The translations under genes were made by a program, and so were the position numbers. Below the pieces are notes generated by a model. It saw nothing but the letters and a program-made list of their open reading frames with translations, was not told the DNA's origin and did not search any database. A DNA stretch of 64,000 nucleotides, from assembly GCA_036571765.1 (NCBI GenBank), contig BROE01000015.1, positions 3,887,332-3,951,331 on the forward strand, read 5' to 3'. Of this stretch, positions 38,930 to 50,242 are shown one piece after another (within the stretch, counting starts at the first letter, position 1; every line of letters begins with the position of its first letter). Origin of the DNA: Plecoglossus altivelis. Taxonomy: Eukaryota; Chordata; Actinopteri; Osmeriformes; Plecoglossidae.

Positions 38930-39240
38930 AACCTGGCAACCCAGACACTGGGGGCGTGTTTGTTTACATTGCCTGTCACGCGCCATGCGACTCTTTTTTA
39001 CGTAATGACGCAAGCCAGAAGAATTCCGGTGGAACTCGGAAGAGAAGCGGCTGTATGGTATTTTAAATGAAGAGATAAAAATGAAATCCACGGTTAGACA
39101 ACTCTATTTTACCACCGTATACGACATCAAGTTAGTTGTCAATAACCAGCCAGTCTTGCAAGAGAGATTAACAACTTGAATCTAATTATTTCGTTTTGTT
39201 CCGTGTATGCTAGCACGTTAGCGCCTAGCGCGCGCAATGA
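38930..39240 (+). promoter_or_regulatory. zbtb43: Probable zbtb43 promoter and 5' noncoding exon region
   Basis: Local CpG and GC content rises within AT-rich DNA. Promoter motifs cluster: GGGGGCGTG (Sp/KLF-type), CACGCGCC, TTACGTAATGACGCAA (CRE/ATF-type) near 39000 and TTCCGG (ETS) near 39025. The coding exon begins with a splice acceptor at 39700, so a noncoding first exon must lie upstream, and this is the best place for it. I could not choose its donor; ATG|GTATTT near 39058 is one weak possibility. Confidence 0.5.
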
Positions 39241-39700
39241 GCTAGCTTGGTCTGAAGCTTCTGCAACACGATTTTTTTTTTTTACATCGTGTGAATCTCA
39301 GGGGAAATGCAATCATGACACTTGAAGTGTTTTCATAGCATTTGGTTTATGTATATGGAAATTAAATAATTTCTAGGAATCGTTCCGCAACACTTATCTT
39401 CACTCACCCATTATGAAGTGGGAGGTTGAACAAATTGTGATGTTCAGCCTGCATTTGGTGGCAGGCTCTCATCCTCGACAGAGCATCTGACACCTCTTGT
39501 GTTATGAGCCATTGCAATGGCTGCTAGTCGGGTTGCCACTCTTGCTATGTCCGCTTGGAAATGAAGATAATTCACGTTACAAAGGATAACTATTCACTCT
39601 TTCAAGCTGTACCTTTTTAATTTGCACTGATCTTCGAGGACTTTCAATAGGCTACACGTAAATCAGCATTTAAAGAAAATTAATGTACATTCTTTTTCAG

Positions 39701-39719
39701 CTCTAGAACTGTAACCACA
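39701..39719 (+). other. zbtb43: zbtb43 5'UTR part of coding exon
   Basis: The acceptor TTCTTTTTCAG ends at 39700. Nineteen untranslated bases precede the ATG, which has context CACAATGG. Confidence 0.7.
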
Positions 39720-41162
39720 ATGGAGTCTGAGGGGAATGCACTCTGTGTTGAGTTTCCGAACTTCTCCGGTTCCCTTTTGCAAAAGCTCAACCAGCAGCGC
39801 CAGAGGGGACAACTGTGTGACATCATTGTGATCATCCAGGGCCACCAATACCGAGCGCACAGGGCTGTCCTTGCAGCCAGCTCTCCCTACTTCTGCGACC
39901 AGGTACTTCTCAAAAACAGCGTCCGCGTTGTTCTACCCGACGTCATGCACGCGTGCGTGTTCGAACGCCTTCTCAATTCCTGCTACACCGGCACGCTCCT
40001 GTTACCCGCAGGGGAGGTCGTAGCCTTCCTCACAGCGGCTAGCTTTCTTCAGATGTGGCACGTGGTAGACAAGTGCACCGAGCTCCTGGAGGTAGGAGGC
40101 TCCTCCAGCTCTTTAGCGTTCAAGTCTGGAGCAAGCCAGGGGGCGTCTGTTTGTCCCATTGGGACTGAAGACAGACCTTCCCCTGGAGACAGCAGCTACC
40201 ATAGCCCTGGGGATAACTCCATGAGCCTCGAGCCCAATGGACAAACAGTGGATGGCTTTGCCAAGATGGAGATGGACCAGCTTCTGGAAGGCAGCTTCTC
40301 TCCGCCTGCTCTGGAGCCCAGTGTCCAGCCTAGCGGCAGCTGCTCCCCGCCAGCAGAACCCGAGTGCTCGGGCAGCGAGGTTGCCAGCCAGAACGGAGAG
40401 GACGAAGAGCGCGGCGACGGAGCGTTGCAGTACGCCAGGCCCACGTATGTCCCACCGAGCATCATGGGCCACAGGAAGTGGGTCCATGTGAAGGCGGAGC
40501 GGCCTGAACGGGAGGATTGCGGCGGGCTGTTCTGCGGGGACGCTGTTGGCACAGACCCGGAGAAGATTAACTTTGGCCGCTCCCAGCCCGCAGCTGGTTC
40601 CTTGGAGAACAGCATCGATGAGAAACTTGTTACTCAGTTGGAGGAAGAGGGCCTGGATGACGACCGACCATATGAGGACCCACTTGACTTCTATGGCACC
40701 ACCATGGGCTTTCCCACTAATAAGCCTGATGGGACCCCCTTAGACCTGAAGGAAGATGCACTCGAAGGGGGAGCTGGCAGCAGCAGTAGTGGTGGTGGGG
40801 AACCAACCTCTGGGAGCCATCAGGAAGACACATCTCATTCAGGCTTCGCCTCGGTGGTATATAAGCTCTACCCCTGCCAGTGTGGCAAGAGCTTCACCCA
40901 CAAGAGCCAGCGCGACCGGCACATGAGCATGCACCTGGGCTTGCGGCCCTATGGCTGCGCGGTATGCGGCAAGAGCTTCAAGATGAAGCACCACCTGGTG
41001 GGCCACATGAAGATTCACACCGGCATCAAGCCATACGAGTGCAGCCTCTGCTCCAAGAGGTTCATGTGGAGGGATAGCTTTAACCGTCACACCTCTTCCT
41101 GCACCAGGACCCACCAGGCCAGAGGGGCGGTTAACGACCCGCCCCCAGCCCAAATGTGCTGA
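39720..41162 (+). CDS. zbtb43: Zinc finger and BTB domain-containing protein 43
   Basis: This is a 480-residue nuclear BTB/POZ zinc-finger protein, probably a DNA-binding transcriptional regulator. Residues about 22-125 form the BTB domain (QRGQLCDIIVIIQGHQYRAH, VLAASSPYF, FLTAASFLQMWHVVDKCTE), used for dimerisation and corepressor contact. A long acidic/Ser-rich middle part follows with a SUMO-consensus VKAE (Lys258) in HRKWVHVKAERPE. Three C-terminal fingers follow: 386-405 with unusual Cys-X-Cys spacing, 413-433 classical C2H2, and 441-461 ending C2HC. The start MESEGNALCVEFPNFSG aligns with the mammalian ZBTB43 start, and finger text such as THKSQRDRHMSMHLGLRPYG and KMKHHLVGHMKIHTGIKPYE is ZBTB43-specific; ZBTB34 has quite different fingers. 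The whole ORF is in one exon, as in mammals. No frameshift or stop is seen, and the length is close to the human protein (about 467). Confidence 0.95.
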   Translation: MESEGNALCVEFPNFSGSLLQKLNQQRQRGQLCDIIVIIQGHQYRAHRAVLAASSPYFCDQVLLKNSVRVVLPDVMHACVFERLLNSCYTGTLLLPAGEVVAFLTAASFLQMWHVVDKCTELLEVGGSSSSLAFKSGASQGASVCPIGTEDRPSPGDSSYHSPGDNSMSLEPNGQTVDGFAKMEMDQLLEGSFSPPALEPSVQPSGSCSPPAEPECSGSEVASQNGEDEERGDGALQYARPTYVPPSIMGHRKWVHVKAERPEREDCGGLFCGDAVGTDPEKINFGRSQPAAGSLENSIDEKLVTQLEEEGLDDDRPYEDPLDFYGTTMGFPTNKPDGTPLDLKEDALEGGAGSSSSGGGEPTSGSHQEDTSHSGFASVVYKLYPCQCGKSFTHKSQRDRHMSMHLGLRPYGCAVCGKSFKMKHHLVGHMKIHTGIKPYECSLCSKRFMWRDSFNRHTSSCTRTHQARGAVNDPPPAQMC

Positions 41163-41844
41163 TTATAAGGCCCTAACCTCAAACACGGTCCTCGTAAACC
41201 TTCACCTAGTGGAGGTGGCTCTAATCCGCGGATCCAAGATCATGTTTTGTCTTCACCCAGCAGGCCACCAGGACCGTCGACGGTCCATCAGATATGGGTT
41301 GATATAAAAAAAATTGTTTGTTTGTTTGTTTTTGCAAATCCAAAGTGTGCAGTATTAGCGTAAATGGTGCAAGAGCCTGTCCGTCCAGATGGATCGATCC
41401 AAGATCAGGATTCTTGGACCCCGCTTTGCATTTGGATCCGATCTGCTGATGCAAAATCCAAATCTCAGGTTGTGGGACATGGACAGCTACTCCCATTGAA
41501 ACATGAGCGACATGCACATATTCTGCAAAGGCTGCGTGATCATGGTTTCTAAATGGGGTTTGTTTTACCTCAGTATTCACTCGGTCATCAACAGCACAAT
41601 GACTCAGTCATTATCTGCTTTGGTTTCGAAATAATTCTTGGGCCTTTTTATGAGTGTTGTTTTTTAAAGTACCTCCTTTCTCAGGACTTCAGGCCAGAAC
41701 CTTATGAGATAGTGCCATTTATTCTGTAAATTTCTCAACGATTGCTCAGTTTTGTGATCCAGTTGCCTCTTCATTCATGTCACCAATTGATTATAATTTT
41801 GCATTCCTGTTTTTGGAGGCAAATCAAGTCATTGACAATATATA

Positions 41845-41882
41845 TATATATATACATATATTTCTATATATGTATATATATA
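41845..41882 (+). repeat. AT-rich hairpin in zbtb43 3'UTR
   Basis: The arms 41845-41860 and 41867-41882 are perfectly complementary over 16 bases with a 6-base loop (TTTCTA). The right arm contains TGTATATA (41871-41878), the Pumilio recognition element. Confidence 0.8.
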
Positions 41883-43480
41883 ATTAGTAACACTTGTACA
41901 GTTGTAGTAAGTTACTGTCAATTTTAGTCAGAAGTGTCCGGTGTTAACTATATTTGCCAAGTTAAATCTTATTTTTTAGAGCTGTTGAGTGCAATGTGTA
42001 TTTCATTAACACATCGATGGACATATTCTCTGAGTAATACACATTTCAACCTAACATTTCCTACCTAAGTGTGTGATGTGAACTTGGGCTTTTAATTCTA
42101 TCTATGCTATTTTTTCCTACAAAAGGTTTGCAGTAACACAGGTTAATATTACAAGAATGATAAAATGTAGCCTACCTCTGATTTTGAACGTACCTGTTGA
42201 GTCTTAGATTTGCGGTGTAGGTAAACTATTTGGCAAACAAGTTGTAATGCTACTTAAAAACATGATTAATCTGTTTAATACACGTGGGTTGATAACCCGT
42301 TTTCTGGGAACTTTGATGAATTGAAACCTCAGCTTTATTATTCATCGACCAACATGTCATCCATTGTCTGGACTATTTTAAAGTGTAATATATGAAAACA
42401 ATGTATAAATGTAAACGATGACTGTAACGTAGTTTGTAGTTACAAAAAGGATTAACTTATCAACATTATAATTGTTTAATTTTGTTCATGTAATACATTT
42501 GTTTCTATGAACTTTTGACTGTTGAAACATGTTTTTGATGTTATTATACGGACCTATTGATTGTTTTATTACATTCCTGTGAAATCCCCAAAATATTTTA
42601 TCACTTGTGTGATTTGAGGAAAGGGCAACAGTTTGTTCTCATTCAAGCTAAGTTTGTCTATTACTGAGTTTGTATGCTGTACATGCGTTAACTGTATGTA
42701 TTTCGGCTGCTTAGATATTTTCAATGTAACTGGTTAATGTATATTATTTTCAAAGATTGATCGTGGTAGAGGGAACCCAGCCAATTGGTCAAGTTTTTTT
42801 ATTTATATTTTTTTCCTGGCAGTCTTTCCTGCTGTTAAAACAGCAAAATCAAATATTTGTAACACATGCAACAAACAAGGACAATCATTTTAGTCACATG
42901 AATGTAATGTTCATGTGAAGGAGAACTTTCTTTCCCATGATGAATGAACCATTTAGTAATATAATTATTTTGTAACTATTCTGATTAAGGTTTATGTCCA
43001 CAATAACTGTTAGATATTAGGTCTAGGTTCTGTTCAAACTTGTAATGTTTTTTTTTTCCACAATTGCCTTTGTTGGTGCAGGAACATTTTACTGATCTAC
43101 CATGTTCTTTCATGAATAACAAAGAAGTGCAATTTTTCAGTTGGTACAGTTAACGCGTTAAAACCTTTACAGTAATATTCTTGTAATATTTCTGACATTC
43201 AACTATGTTTTAGGAGTGCACAGTATTCAATCCTAGATGGGCTTTTGTGTCAAATTGTTTGGAAAATCGAACCAGTTCAATTTTGGGGGGGATCATAAGT
43301 CACTCTCCTCCTGTAATATTAGTGATAGAATGTAAACTACCTCACAGAAATGTGTATATCTTTCAATTTTACCACAAATTGCTCAGATTTCTCTGACTAT
43401 CCTCACTTTTGCACCATTTGGATTATTTTCTTCTTATAGAAGAACTTTGTGAATGTTTTGTAAAAAGAGATGTGTTCAGC

Positions 43481-43486
43481 AATAAA
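43481..43486 (+). terminator. zbtb43: zbtb43 polyadenylation signal AATAAA
   Basis: AATAAA is followed by GTTTACTCTGTGTAACACTTGTGT, a GT-rich downstream element. A second AATAAA at 43626 is a possible alternative. Confidence 0.65.
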
Positions 43487-43757
43487 TGTTTACTCTGTGT
43501 AACACTTGTGTAAAACACTTAATGCCTCCTTAGGTTTAAAGGAATTTACTTATGTTGATTGTGAACGAGGTGATTGTGAATAACCTTAATGGGATTCCGT
43601 ATGGTGGAACTATGTTATTATTTGTAATAAATTTCAGTATCCAATCTTGTAACACATTCATAGTAAGAGTTGTGTAATTTTGGTGATCTTGCTGCGATGG
43701 GCGACGTTGGATTGTCATATGTTTAATAGCTTTTTCTGCTTTGTAGAAGTGAAGTAA

Positions 43758-43771
43758 CCACTAGAGGTAGC
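43758..43771 (+). promoter_or_regulatory. CTCF-like motif
   Basis: CCACTAGAGGTAGC differs at one position from the CTCF core CCASYAGRKGGCRS. It lies about 250 bases beyond the zbtb43 poly(A) signal. Confidence 0.35.
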
Positions 43772-44539
43772 CATAGTCATAGACAATTGTCTATATGCAC
43801 TCAAAATAACTGAAAGGATACAAAAGCCTGGTAAACAATACAGAACTCAACGATAATATCTACTATAAGATATATAAGTCACTGGATGGTATACGTTAAA
43901 CATTTAGATAGGCCCTAAAAAGTTGTTAAAACATACTTTTTCACGCATTCTTGACTTATAACGGGACATGGTGACGTGTGTAAGATGTGCTAGAATTTAC
44001 AACATCAGCATTTGTATTAATATCTGTATCGATAATATCTACCGTATCTGAAACAATGCACCATGCTATTGTTAAACTTTCGAAAAGATTGGTACTTAGA
44101 AACTTTAACAAATAGCTTTGGCGTGCTTGCTGTAGATTCGAGTCAGCTTATCCAGAAGAGTGAAATGTTACATTTTCCAGTTATTATCAGTAGCAGCTAG
44201 TTCGCAATATAAGACACTAGTCATTACACTATTACATCTTTGACCAATCATAAGCCTCAGCCCTCCTCCATGTATTTCATTCTGTAGTGGGGTGAATATC
44301 TAAACAGTTTGACAATAGCCCAAAATGATTTAGGATCACCTTGTCCATTTTCAAATACAGTAATCAATCGCAAAAAATATAAGTATGCCAGTGCAGTCAC
44401 GGTAGAAGTAAATCAAAAAAATAAACTTGTCTCTTCTTATTTGTTTTGGGGTAAGGTAGATTGTGTTCAAAACAGATTTTTTAACTACTCAACTACGTTG
44501 AATCTGTCCATTTCTGAAGCGGGAGATGGCGATGAATCG

Positions 44540-44981
44540 AATGCACCTGCGCATCCAGACATTTGCATAGACCCAGTTTTTGGACTTGACGATTGGTCCG
44601 TTCAATATGAAGGCGGGACTTTGTGTGGATTCGAACGGATGATTAGGCAATACACCTAGCTGTCAGGTTAAGTGCACCTACCTGACACTTCCTGCTGTCG
44701 CAATTTTTCCCTCTTGTGCGTGAGTGACATTTTTTCATATCACTGCCATGTTTATATGAGTAGGCTACATCTGATGTAGTTCAATAGGATGTTCATGTTT
44801 CATTGCTGATCCGTCGCGACCTTGGGTCCCCCCCCCCCATCGAAGGAACAGTGGTTACGAGAACATCGCCTGGATTCTACCAAATTATATTGCGTTTTGC
44901 ACTGTGTGATTGTCCTTGCGTTCCCAAATTGATACAGCAGCTAGACGCAACAGCGAGGGATTGATCCTCGCTTTTGGAGAG
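44540..44981 (+). promoter_or_regulatory. Candidate promoter and noncoding first exon of the next gene
   Basis: An inverted CCAAT box (GATTGGTCC) and GGCGGGAC occur near 44592-44615. The stretch is followed by a C run (44828-44838) and ends in a strong splice donor, AGAG|GTAAGG, with GT at 44982. CpG content is higher here than around it. No ATG-led coding sequence is recognised, so the exon would be untranslated. By human gene order the gene would be zbtb34 or ralgps1, both on the same strand as zbtb43. This is inferred; neither coding sequence is in the window. Confidence 0.4.
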
Positions 44982-45518
44982 GTAAGGAATAACACCTCCA
45001 GGCTACCGCGATTTTAATGACTGTTCTTATTTCCGCGGTATCTACAGTCCCATTTTTTATGTTTTCTAAAGCCGTGGAATAGTCCATATTGTTTGCGTTA
45101 TGACGAGGGCTAACGCGGGGTAAAGGTGATACGAGCTAGAAGGTGGGTGTTGTGTACAGTAGACTACTTTAATATATAATGCTTTTATGTCTCCCTTTAA
45201 GATCGTTTGTGAAGCGAACAACTGGCAATGCGGCGTAAAGATTGTTGTCTAGTAGCCTAAGAATCGTACGTGATTTTCTCAAGTGCGTTCATTCATTCCA
45301 GTCTCTTTTTAATTAACTCTTTGGGTCTTCCTTTAATGCGTTTAAGAAATGAACATCCTACTGATTCGTGCCTTCTTGAGATATAGCGTGGTGTTATTTC
45401 AACAAAAGACCAATAGATGACGATATGAATGCAGTTATAATGACCCTATCATTTAAGTGTAATTGGATATACAAATTCTATGAATCCTTGTGGTTTCGTT
45501 GGCACCTTCATGTCCTCT

Positions 45519-45569
45519 GTCTCTCTCTCTCTCTCTCTCCCTCTCTCTCTCTCCCTCTCTCTCTCTCTT
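45519..45569 (+). repeat. (CT)n microsatellite
   Basis: About 24 CT units with two CCCT interruptions. Confidence 0.95.
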
Positions 45570-48500
45570 TCTGAATTGTATTGTCAGATTCAATTATCTT
45601 TGCTGCAAAGATCCTAAAAATCCGCAGGCAACGTTTATTTTATATTTGACTCTGCAAAGATCATAAGAAATGGTGTGTGTTTTGCAAACGGGTTCATGTG
45701 TCTCACATGGGGTTTGCTTTTGCTAATAGGATCTTGTGCGGGTGCATATTAACATAAAACAAGAACAGGTTCAAATAATGCAACAAGGCTTAAACTTAAT
45801 TTCCATATAGCTTGTATCATCATATATGTCAAACAATGTCTTAGGAAAGGATACACTGTCCTGTCCTTGATTTCTATAAATAAGAGACAGGGCGTGTGAC
45901 CAATTTAACAGAAGTTTGTGAATGGAAAGTGAAGATCTACGTAGACATAGAATCTACCTCTTCATCAGTATAATCAGATCTAGTGTAATACCTTACCATA
46001 TGCTATCCCACCAGCTACTGCCCATCTGTCATACATGTCATTTACATGTCACATGGACTGCCTGTAAGATTATTTCTTTCTGAAATTGTAACAACAGGTC
46101 AATGCTGACTGGTCAGTTTAAACTCCTTAGACGCGACTCTCAAATCGGACTTGGTTTGCTCCAGAATAGTTTCCGCTCTGTAACATTTAACTACAAAGCC
46201 CGATTATTTGTTACACTTCTGAGTCGAAACTTAAGGATTCGTCACATTTCCATTCCAACCGGTTTCGCTTAATACAATGCCAATTCTTTAGACCTTTTCA
46301 CTTTCATTTCATGCCAGTTTAGCTTTGGATGAAGGTTATCAAATTGCTTCTCAGTTAAAATGTGTTACAACAGACTACATGTTCCAAAGAAGTTCCCTTG
46401 TGCTGCTCAGTATTGCGCAACGATCAGATTCGCTGACACACTGGATTGAATCGTTACTTCCGTCAAGTCATTCACCTTTTTAGTAGATCAATCATACTGG
46501 TTACAGACAGTTGATACTAGGATTAGGTTGTAGAGCCACCATGGGTTGTGTCCCATTAAGCTCTGTTAGAGCAGTGAAGCTTGCAGTATTGGTTTGAGGA
46601 AATGGCTTCGTTGTCATCTTCAGCATAGGTTGCTATGTTCACGATTCTCTTGAATGTGGAGTCGTGATCTGCATCCCACTTTGTCACCCAGACTGATTCC
46701 CAATTGTTCCATACAGTAGCTCTTAATCAGAGATTCTGTAAATCCACTCAGTTGTCCTTGAAACGCCCCAATCCCCCCCCCCAAACACACATCATGGCGT
46801 CTCTCCAACACTCCCACTCCCACATATGAGTACACCATGTCCCATCATCCCTAGGCTCCATCTGACTCAACTGCCTGGATTGCGCACAATAGATTCCCAG
46901 TTTTCCCAGTTTCGTATACATATTCGACATACTTTTGAACGGAGGTCTTATTCCTCCTGTGTGGGTGCAGCGATTTATGTTAAAGCTAGCAATTGTGTTC
47001 ATCCACCCATACACTTACGAGTACACTTTGGAGTACAATGCCTTTGTTGTATTTCAGAAGCCCACTGTTAATTTAGCTAGTATAAATCATATCACCGAAT
47101 TGACAGCCGGAACATGACAGAAACACATAGCAATGTTCTGTCTAAGAGGGACTTTTCAAGTGCACTTACATCACCAGCTTGCATTCTTAAGGTAGCTGGT
47201 AGCTCAGTGGTTTCTTGGTTTCTGCTGTGTGATGGTGTTCCAGTGTAGAAATGATTCACCTTTAAGTTGTTTCCACCTTTTTTTAAACAAGTTTGTTCGT
47301 GTAAAATCATCGCCATGGTCACTTTGACGTCAAGCAAGTTTGGTTGTATAGAATAACCCAATGGTCACAATTTGTTTGTATAAGCATTGTAGAACACAGA
47401 GGTGAAAGTGAAACCAGAGGAACTGGTGTCACAGGAAAGCAAGCTTCTAACAAGCCTGTCAGCAGTTATTTGGTTACATCTCGTTTGGTTTCCTGTCAAA
47501 TCTGAAACTGCGCTGTTGTTGTTGAACTCCTTAAGTCGTTCGTCTAGTCAGTAGCCTGGGTACAATCCAGTCTAATACTGTTTAAGGGATTCAAATTGAA
47601 ATAGGAAACTGAATTTATATAGTGTCCAGTATCAGTCATTTTGCGATGATCGTATACTTGTTCTCATAAGTCTAAGAGTCCACCCGGCATAGCTGCTTAA
47701 TTCAAAGGTCACACCCTCACTGCCCCTATTTATTTTTCCGTACCATTGCAATGCCAGCACTAATTCCACTGGACCAGGGAACGATTGGACTGTACAGGTA
47801 GTCGGTAGACATCAAGTAAAATGTGTCCAACACCCCTCTGCAGTATTGGGTCTCAGTGCCACTGCTTTAGAATAAGCTCATGTTTAAAAAGATCAAATCA
47901 TCCTCTCATGACACGGTACTCTACATTAGATGTAAAGATAAGGAAACACAAATACAGCTCTTCGCAAACTTGAAGTATGGAATAGAATACAGCTGTGTTC
48001 AGCCGATGCTGAAAAAGCATTTGGCTATGATCAGTTCAACGTAATCACTTAAGACATTTAATACTTGGCAGAATTATAACCACACCCCACACTGAATGCT
48101 CTCACGACAGACAGGATAAACATGAGGTCATGAGCTCACCGACAATCATCTTCTCTCTTCCTGAGCAGAGGCTAGCGAGTTTTTCAAACTTCGTTTATCC
48201 CCAAAAGCCATTTTAAAAGAAAACAAATCCTCTCGTTTGCATGACTGTAACTGTCAGGACGGTTTGCTGGGAGAAGGCCAAAGAGGTGGGACACAGTGCA
48301 GCTAGTTCAAATCCTCTTGGCCACAAAACGTAGACCCGTACGATGTGTACAGAGGCATTAGCCTCTTTCGATGTGAAGAGACTTTTGGATAGTCTCAAAT
48401 AATCGTCTCTAACATGTTAGGCCTTGAGCACCGTTGCCGGTGGTTAAAGCATCATGTGTTTTGCTTATGGTTGCCAATAAACACAAGGTGAAGTCTGTTA

Positions 48501-48657
48501 TTGCAATTTGTGTTGTAGTTGTCTTGTCTTGTTTGTTCTTCATGCTCTGTGGTCATTGGGGAAACTAGGGCAAGGTGAAACAGGGTTCTTTGGCGATGCC
48601 TTTCAAGTGGTTGTTAAACTAACACACCTTTTGTTTTGTTTTCTTCGCCGAACAAAT

Positions 48658-48675
48658 TATATATATATATATATA
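48658..48675 (+). repeat. (AT)n microsatellite
   Basis: Eight to nine AT units within TTATATATA...TACCC. Confidence 0.9.
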
Positions 48676-49531
48676 CCCTTTTTTATTTTAACTAGACAAG
48701 AAGAGTTCAAATGGTCAGAAGTGTGTTTGTAGGATGTACCATAATTCTTTCACTGTAAGATGAAAATGTCTTTTTTTTTAATCCATCACCTTCAGATCTA
48801 TCCAAATGCCCAAGAAAAGGTGCATAAAGGTTGAAGGCTCATTCAGTGTAACAATTCCCCTCATTCTCCCCAGCGTCCTCTCCACTCTGTGGATGATGTT
48901 CCTCTTTCAAGTAGCCATCATCCGATCGTGGTCGGAGGCCCGTTGACTGACACCTCTGCTGTGTCAGTGTGGCCAGAGCCTCAGCCTGCTGTGAGATAAT
49001 CTTGACTGGGCAGTTTTTATCCTCCCACAACCACACCACCCCCTATCATCCCTCCAATCATTCCTCCCATCTCCACCCTTTGAATTAGACAGTTAGGCGT
49101 GTGTTGTGCCGGGCAAGTCAGCCTTGATGCTAGACTTGGTGTCAAAGGTTGAGATTTATTTATCTTCAAGCAGACTCAGTTGAGCACAATCAAAATTAAC
49201 ATCACATTTCTCATCATACTTCAAAGACCTGTACTCATTGGGTTTGTGAGTGGTGTTTGCCTTAAGCATATTGAGTTGGGCTCGCCAAGATATGACAGTC
49301 GGTCAGGTCATCTAAGGGTGTCCGCGCCACTTGCAGCTGTTTACATGTCTGGCATTGCAAAAGGCTGCCTCCCTTGCCGTCTCAGATATGCAAAGATATC
49401 AGTTTGCAGGCTATCTGGAAATATGGTCCTGGTTTGCTGGCCAGACGCATCTATTAAACCTTCCTTGATGATTACAACATGCCGTGTGAATGTACCAATG
49501 GTCATGATCGCACCACTTGAAAATGTGCATT

Positions 49532-49557
49532 TATAACTCGTTGTATAACGAGTTATA
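49532..49557. repeat. Perfect 11-base inverted repeat
   Basis: TATAACTCGTT and AACGAGTTATA are separated by a 4-base loop (GTAT). No poly(T) tract or protein site known to me explains it. Confidence 0.8.
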
Positions 49558-50185
49558 GACTGCTCGTTTGGTCTGTTTTGCATCGTCATGGAACGTGCCT
49601 AACTTGAACACACTGAATGTGGTCTGTGGGTGTGCTCCAGATCAATTTCAAATTTCAAAAAAAAGATTAGTTGTCATGTTCCTAGAGAAGCTAGATATAG
49701 TAGGTCTACTCCAGGTTTCTCATTTCCACATACCCAACTGTTACATTAATGCCAACCTTGATGACAATTAAATTATCACTAAACCCTTTATACATTGACT
49801 TACTTAAATGTGCTATACAACTGTAATTAAAGTGCAATCAAATTATTAGGCCTACATTATGTTTGTTGATTGTCTCAACTGGCAGTTAATTGGCATTGAT
49901 TCAGAGATTGAATTAGAAGAATTGCAAAAATACTTCAGATTTCGTATTTTGAACCCAAACAAATGATCGATTTTGATCGTTGGCCCTCTAGTTTTCCCTC
50001 TTCACCCTGCATCAATGCTCTCTCACTCTCTGCGTCTTTCTATCCTGGAGCTTGGTCTGAAAGACTGTGCCAAAAAGAACGGAGAGGTTTTGACAGAGAA
50101 AGGCTAATGAAACCTGATTCAGCTGTTCTCTCTTTTCTCCCCCCTCCTCCTCCTCTCTGGCCCCTTCTCGCTTACCCCTTCTCCG

Positions 50186-50242
50186 TCTCTCTCTCTCTCT
50201 CTCTCGCTTCTTTCACACTAGCTCCCAGCCTCTCTCTCTCTC
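50186..50242 (+). repeat. (CT)n microsatellite, interrupted
   Basis: Two CT blocks are separated by CGCTTCTTTCACACTAGCTCCCAGC-like unique sequence. Confidence 0.85.

Larger units (their letters stand above)
41163..43505 (+). other. zbtb43: zbtb43 3' untranslated region
   Basis: A long AT-rich 3'UTR follows the TGA and runs to AATAAA at 43481. It contains an AT-rich hairpin with a Pumilio-type TGTATATA and many T-runs, suggesting post-transcriptional control. The end is approximate because a second AATAAA lies at 43626-43631. Confidence 0.65.

Noticed and set aside
39720..41162. Identification as zbtb34
   Set aside because: The fingers (CQCGKSFTHKSQRDRHMSMH) and the BTB text match ZBTB43; ZBTB34 fingers read differently as I recall them.
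44309..44659. 116-codon ORF beyond zbtb43
   Set aside because: No recognisable domain; AT-rich composition like the surrounding noncoding DNA; it overlaps the putative promoter.
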